From Bacteroidota bacterium (lineage in GTDB: Bacteria > Bacteroidota > Bacteroidia > Cytophagales > Cytophagaceae): 9,708 nucleotides of DNA. The stretch covers positions 1 through 9,708 of the forward strand of contig JAEYZG010000068.1 of NCBI GenBank assembly GCA_023428135.1. The letters run 5' to 3'. A program made the position numbers and the translations under genes. The notes beneath the pieces are model-generated. The model was not told the origin of the DNA and searched no databases. It saw nothing but the letters and a program-made list of their open reading frames with translations. Shown in pieces: positions 7,035 to 9,708 of this stretch (the first letter of the stretch is position 1; each line of letters starts with the position of its first letter).

Positions 7035-8423
7035 TTATAATTGTTCTCCGCTTTTATTCCAGTTTTGTTCCGGTCCCACTCTGCGCCCATACTCATAAGG
7101 AATTTCAGTACTTTTTTGTCCGTTAGAATACCATTTCTCATAAAGACCATGTTTCTGACCGTTGTATCTTTGATACTCTTCGGCTTTATTACCATTGGTA
7201 TACCAGGACTGATAATGAACCACTACATCCCCGTTCTCCAATGTTCCTTCAGTGCTCTCTTTCCACTTTTTCCCATCATCATACCATTCCATACACTTGG
7301 TAAGTTTGCCCATTGCATAAACATTTTCTTTAGCAGGCTGACCGTTTTTATACCAGGACTTTTCACTTCCGTTTTTGGTTCCGTTTGTATAAGCTATCTC
7401 TTTCCACATCTTACCATCTGCATACCATTCCTTTATAACTCCATCATACCGACCATTCACATAATTGTATTCTCCACTTTTTAGTCCTCCCTTGTTCAAC
7501 TTTGTTGAGGTTCCGTTTAATTTGCCATCAGCATAGGTCTCTTCAGTATTGAGTTCTCCGGATTCATAATACACTTTATGACTTCCGTGTTTTTCATTTG
7601 CCTTATAATAGGTTTCTGAACATAACTCCCCGTTGCTGTACATTTCTTTTTCAACTCCATCTTTAACCCCATTTTTATACATGGAGATAATCTTCCTGCC
7701 ATTTCTGGTTATCACAACTTCACCATTCACAGGATAAACAGTCTCTTTACCATCTTTATAATCAGAAAGAAGGACATTATTAAAACTATATACATACTGC
7801 TCTACTAACCTATTCTTATTGTAAATCCTTTTCTCTTGTACAACTTCATCCTGATCGAAAAAAGTATAAAATATTCCATGCATATAACCTTTAGAATATT
7901 GTCCCTCTGCTTTTTTATCACCATTTTCGTACCACTCAGTATAACTTCCGTCCTCAATACCCTCAGCATATTCCTGTTCAGATTTTACTTTATCAAAAAA
8001 AGTAAATCCGTATCTGGGATAATAATAAGTCTTCTTACCATGTAAACGTCCGTTTTTAAACTTCGCTTTATAAGTATTACCCATAGGAAGATTTTTAACT
8101 GTATAAGTTCTTATTTCCATGAAGACATCTTCATCCACTTTCTCACTTTCTATTTCCAGAATTTTTCCACCTTTAATATAACCCGTCATATCAGTTAAAT
8201 TACCATCATCGAACTGCAGCGTAACTGAATCTGAAATAACAGACATCGGAAACATCATAAAAATATTATTTATTGATGCGGTGGGGCCACTGGCTGTTCC
8301 AGAAAATCTTGCTTCTCCGAGATAGCATTCACCATTCTTAAATGAAATCTGCTCTAAAGGAACTGGCTTGGAACAACTAAAAAAGATAAAAATACCTAAA
8401 AGACCTGTTAACGCTTTGTTCAT
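7035..8423 (-). CDS. Lipoprotein with multiple MORN_2 (YwqK-type) repeats
   Basis: This is a predicted lipid-anchored envelope protein of 462 residues; the molecular role is unknown. Residues 1-16 are a lipoprotein signal (MNKALTGLLGIFIFF) ending in the lipobox FFSC with Cys17. Residues 18-110 are a non-repetitive domain I cannot name. From about residue 115 to the end there are roughly ten copies of a 23-25-residue motif of the form G-x3-5-WY-x-NG-x2-5-E-x-x-Y-x-NG (for example KEWYADGKMWKEIAYTNG, EKSWYKNGQPAKENVYAMG, EKWYSNGQKSTEIPYEYG), matching the MORN_2/YwqK repeat that forms a beta-sheet stack. The frame allows an ATG at 8450, but that codon lies inside the promoter -7 box region, so the ATG at 8423 is the real start. 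YwqK proteins are sometimes annotated as antitoxins; no toxin gene is adjacent, and the lipobox argues against that role. It ends at a strong terminator, so it is monocistronic. Confidence 0.88.
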   Translation of the reverse strand: MNKALTGLLGIFIFFSCSKPVPLEQISFKNGECYLGEARFSGTASGPTASINNIFMMFPMSVISDSVTLQFDDGNLTDMTGYIKGGKILEIESEKVDEDVFMEIRTYTVKNLPMGNTYKAKFKNGRLHGKKTYYYPRYGFTFFDKVKSEQEYAEGIEDGSYTEWYENGDKKAEGQYSKGYMHGIFYTFFDQDEVVQEKRIYNKNRLVEQYVYSFNNVLLSDYKDGKETVYPVNGEVVITRNGRKIISMYKNGVKDGVEKEMYSNGELCSETYYKANEKHGSHKVYYESGELNTEETYADGKLNGTSTKLNKGGLKSGEYNYVNGRYDGVIKEWYADGKMWKEIAYTNGTKNGSEKSWYKNGQPAKENVYAMGKLTKCMEWYDDGKKWKESTEGTLENGDVVVHYQSWYTNGNKAEEYQRYNGQKHGLYEKWYSNGQKSTEIPYEYGRRVGPEQNWNKSGEQL

Positions 8424-8447
8424 GATTGTTTTACTTTTATAAAGCAT

Positions 8448-8478
8448 CAAATTTACTGAATAATGTATCTATTTAAAA
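8448..8478 (-). promoter_or_regulatory. Bacteroidota-type promoter of the MORN-repeat lipoprotein gene
   Basis: On the minus strand, TAAATTTG (8455-8448) is a perfect TAnnTTTG -7 box, and TTTT (8478-8475) lies exactly 19 bp upstream as a one-mismatch -33 box. Predicted transcription start is near 8441, giving a leader of about 18 bases before ATG 8423. This excludes the upstream in-frame ATG at 8450. Confidence 0.65.
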
Positions 8479-8566
8479 CCCTGCCCCCCTTTCCCTTAGC
8501 GGTATTTCACATAAACTATTGTATTAAAGAAATTTACAGGCGAAAAAAAATAAATCAACAATGATT

Positions 8567-8574
8567 TAATTTTG
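8567..8574 (+). promoter_or_regulatory. Possible -7 promoter box ahead of a small ORF
   Basis: TAATTTTG fully matches TAnnTTTG on the plus strand and ends 10 bases before an ATG at 8585. No -33 box is present at 19-bp spacing. It sits in the loop side of an AT-rich inverted repeat, AATGATTT (8560-8567) with AAATCATT (8577-8584). Chance occurrence is quite possible in such AT-rich DNA. Confidence 0.25.
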
Positions 8575-8584
8575 TAAAATCATT

Positions 8585-8647
8585 ATGGCAGGTATAGACA
8601 CCGTTTTAAAAAAGATATTGGATTGTTTTTTAAAAAAAGCAGCGTAA
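8585..8647 (+). CDS. Possible small ORF, 20-residue amphipathic peptide
   Basis: The frame ATG GCA to TAA encodes 20 residues including IDTVLKKILDCFLKK. Hydrophobic residues fall at 4, 7, 8, 11, 12, 15 and 16 with Lys and Asp between, which would put one hydrophobic face on a helix. A TAnnTTTG box lies ten bases upstream. Against it: there is no -33 box and no ribosome-binding site, and the end of the frame overlaps the minus-strand terminator hairpin (8637-8668), whose sequence constraints alone explain the last codons. It could be a membrane-active small peptide or a chance frame; no family is recognised. Confidence 0.22.
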   Translation: MAGIDTVLKKILDCFLKKAA

Positions 8648-8668
8648 AACCGGGACTCTACGCTGCTT
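8625..8668 (-). terminator. Strong intrinsic terminator of the LamG/T9SS gene
   Basis: AAGCAGCGTA (8637-8646) and TACGCTGCTT (8659-8668) form a perfect ten-bp stem with a 12-base loop. Read on the minus strand the stem runs directly into a seven-T tract (complement of 8632-8638) followed by six A. It lies 34 bases after the stop codon at 8702-8704, so it terminates the minus-strand gene. Confidence 0.85.
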
Positions 8669-8701
8669 AATATTCAAAATTATTTTAGCCCTGTGAAAAT
8701 T

Positions 8702-9708
8702 CTATTTCAATAGCAAACGTTTGGTAATAGTAGCTCCTTCAACCGTTTTAATAGAGACAAAATAGATTCCGGAAGGTTGTTCACTTAATTGAATTTCCAA
8801 ATTCTGAATGATCTCAGCATCTTCGATTGTACATACAGTCTTTCCAATTGCATTAGTAACTGTAATCTTCGATGCAGTTAATCTATTTTTATCATACTTC
8901 ACAAAAAACTTACTATCTGCAGGATTAGGATAAACTTCAAACAAATTCTCTTCTAAGCTTTGACCATTAATGGACGTAATTACATTACCATTACATGAGT
9001 AAGAATTATATAAATCCTTCACTTCTGCTGGACTAAACGAATAATTGTAGATTCTCAACTCGTCTAATCTTCCACTCAAAAATTGCATATAATCAAAGTC
9101 TATGGCGCCTATCACTGCATAGTATAGTACTGAGGCATAACTGGAAGATAAATTATTAAAAGAACCAGATGCCTCTAGTCGACCATCTATGTAAAACTTT
9201 GCATCGGAATCATCTCCTGTCAATACCACATGATACCATTTGTTTGCTGACGGATATTTTCCTGTTATTGCCCCAGTGAGCAATGATACTACAGTATTAA
9301 GATTATCAAAAGACACCCACATGGCATAGGTATAATTTGAATTAATCAATTCTTTAGTAGGAAGTGAAATATTGGATGAACCGCCAAAATGAAAAGCACT
9401 ATTTTCATTACCACATCTGTCTGTGGCAAATATAGCTCCATGAGATGTTCCATCATTACCATTCCCTGAGGCGTCATTGACATTTCCTGTAAATGGATAA
9501 TAGGCAACTAGCTTATTACTATTACATTCATAGGAATTATAAAGCTCAGCTATTTCAGCCGTACTTAGAGCGTAATTGTAGATTCTTACCTCATCTAATT
9601 TTCCGGTTAAAAATTGTATATTCTCAAAGCCTCTGACTCCTAGCATTGCATAGTATGGCGCTGACGCATAACTCGGAGATGAGTTATTAGTAGAACCTGT
9701 CGCTTCCA
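8702..9708 (-). CDS. LamG-repeat secreted protein with T9SS type A sorting domain, 5'-truncated by window edge
   Basis: This is the C-terminal part of a secreted, probably carbohydrate- or surface-binding protein. The frame stays open through base 9706, so the ATG at 9646 is internal and the real start lies outside the window. Visible in order are the end of one LamG/concanavalin A-like domain (bases 9708 to about 9523, containing LDEVRIYNYALSTAEIAELYNSYECN in parts), a complete second LamG_3-type domain (about residues 46-217 counted from the codon at 9646: LVAYYPFTGNVNDASGNGNDG, then WYHVV, KFYIDGRLEASG, LDELRIYNYSFSPAEV) and a T9SS tail (residues 237-314: FEVYPNPA, ITVTNAIGKTV, PSGIYFVSIKT, TKRLLLK). 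The two LamG ends are 38 of 62 residues identical with a period of 177 residues, so it is a tandem internal duplication. Export would be by Sec followed by T9SS. The ligand cannot be inferred. Confidence 0.9.
   Translation of the reverse strand, partial: EATGSTNNSSPSYASAPYYAMLGVRGFENIQFLTGKLDEVRIYNYALSTAEIAELYNSYECNSNKLVAYYPFTGNVNDASGNGNDGTSHGAIFATDRCGNENSAFHFGGSSNISLPTKELINSNYTYAMWVSFDNLNTVVSLLTGAITGKYPSANKWYHVVLTGDDSDAKFYIDGRLEASGSFNNLSSSYASVLYYAVIGAIDFDYMQFLSGRLDELRIYNYSFSPAEVKDLYNSYSCNGNVITSINGQSLEENLFEVYPNPADSKFFVKYDKNRLTASKITVTNAIGKTVCTIEDAEIIQNLEIQLSEQPSGIYFVSIKTVEGATITKRLLLK
9047..9708 (-). repeat. Tandem internal repeat of LamG coding DNA, 531-bp period
   Basis: Bases 9047-9177 and 9578-9708 align without gaps at an offset of exactly 531 bases (177 codons); for example GTAGATTCT at 9047 and 9578, and GCATAGTAT at 9117 and 9648. 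Similarity is clear at DNA as well as protein level, suggesting a duplication that is not ancient. More copies may lie beyond the window. Confidence 0.85.

Noticed and set aside
7041..7484. Plus-strand ORF of 147 codons antisense to the MORN-repeat gene
   Set aside because: The repetitive pattern (IPG, FIP, F-L repeats) is the mirror of the WY-NG repeat coding on the other strand.
7035..8200. Possible CRISPR-like or DNA repeat array from recurring ATACCA motifs
   Set aside because: The periodicity of about 70 bases is explained by protein-level MORN_2 repeats; the units are degenerate and coding.
7035..8423. Assignment as antitoxin of a YwqJK toxin-antitoxin pair
   Set aside because: No toxin-like gene is adjacent and the protein carries a lipoprotein signal.

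Overview
The window looks like a stretch of a Bacteroidota chromosome, probably of the Cytophagales type. This rests on low GC and AT-rich intergenic DNA, two proteins with C-terminal type IX secretion (T9SS) sorting domains, Bacteroidota-style promoter boxes (TAnnTTTG, best seen at 8448-8478 on the minus strand), and weak or absent Shine-Dalgarno sequences. Genus and species cannot be read from the sequence.

Layout on the plus strand: (1) bases 2-928 are the 3' two-thirds of an IS4-family DDE transposase whose start lies outside the window; (2) about 400 bp of AT-rich non-coding DNA; (3) a large secreted multidomain protein of 1067 residues (1325-4528) with an N-terminal beta-propeller-like region, an SdrD/Cna-B-like module, DUF11/CARDB-like Ig folds, a 'YDPNDK' conserved-repeat domain and a T9SS tail; (4) a 206-residue cytoplasmic protein of unknown function (4761-5381); (5) a 290-residue outer-membrane beta-barrel-like protein with a basic, proline-rich C-terminal tail (5697-6569).

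A 465-bp convergent intergenic region (6570-7034) follows. It holds a weak plus-strand terminator, an imperfect inverted repeat resembling dispersed Bacteroidota repeats, an AATCC-rich stretch, a (TG)9 microsatellite and a strong minus-strand intrinsic terminator.

On the minus strand: (6) a lipoprotein with about ten MORN_2/YwqK-type repeats (7035-8423), with its own well-formed promoter; (7) the 3' part of a LamG-repeat protein with a T9SS tail (8702 to beyond 9708), ending in a strong intrinsic terminator. Between these two genes is a possible 20-codon ORF encoding an amphipathic peptide.

Four of the six clear genes encode exported or surface proteins, so this is best described as a cell-envelope/secretome neighbourhood next to an insertion sequence. 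The genes are separated by 230-465 bp, each with its own signals, so no operon is evident. I found no tRNA, rRNA, CRISPR array or recognisable defence system. No clearly new multi-gene system is visible; the best leads are the amphipathic small ORF, the unplaced 206-residue protein and the intergenic repeats.
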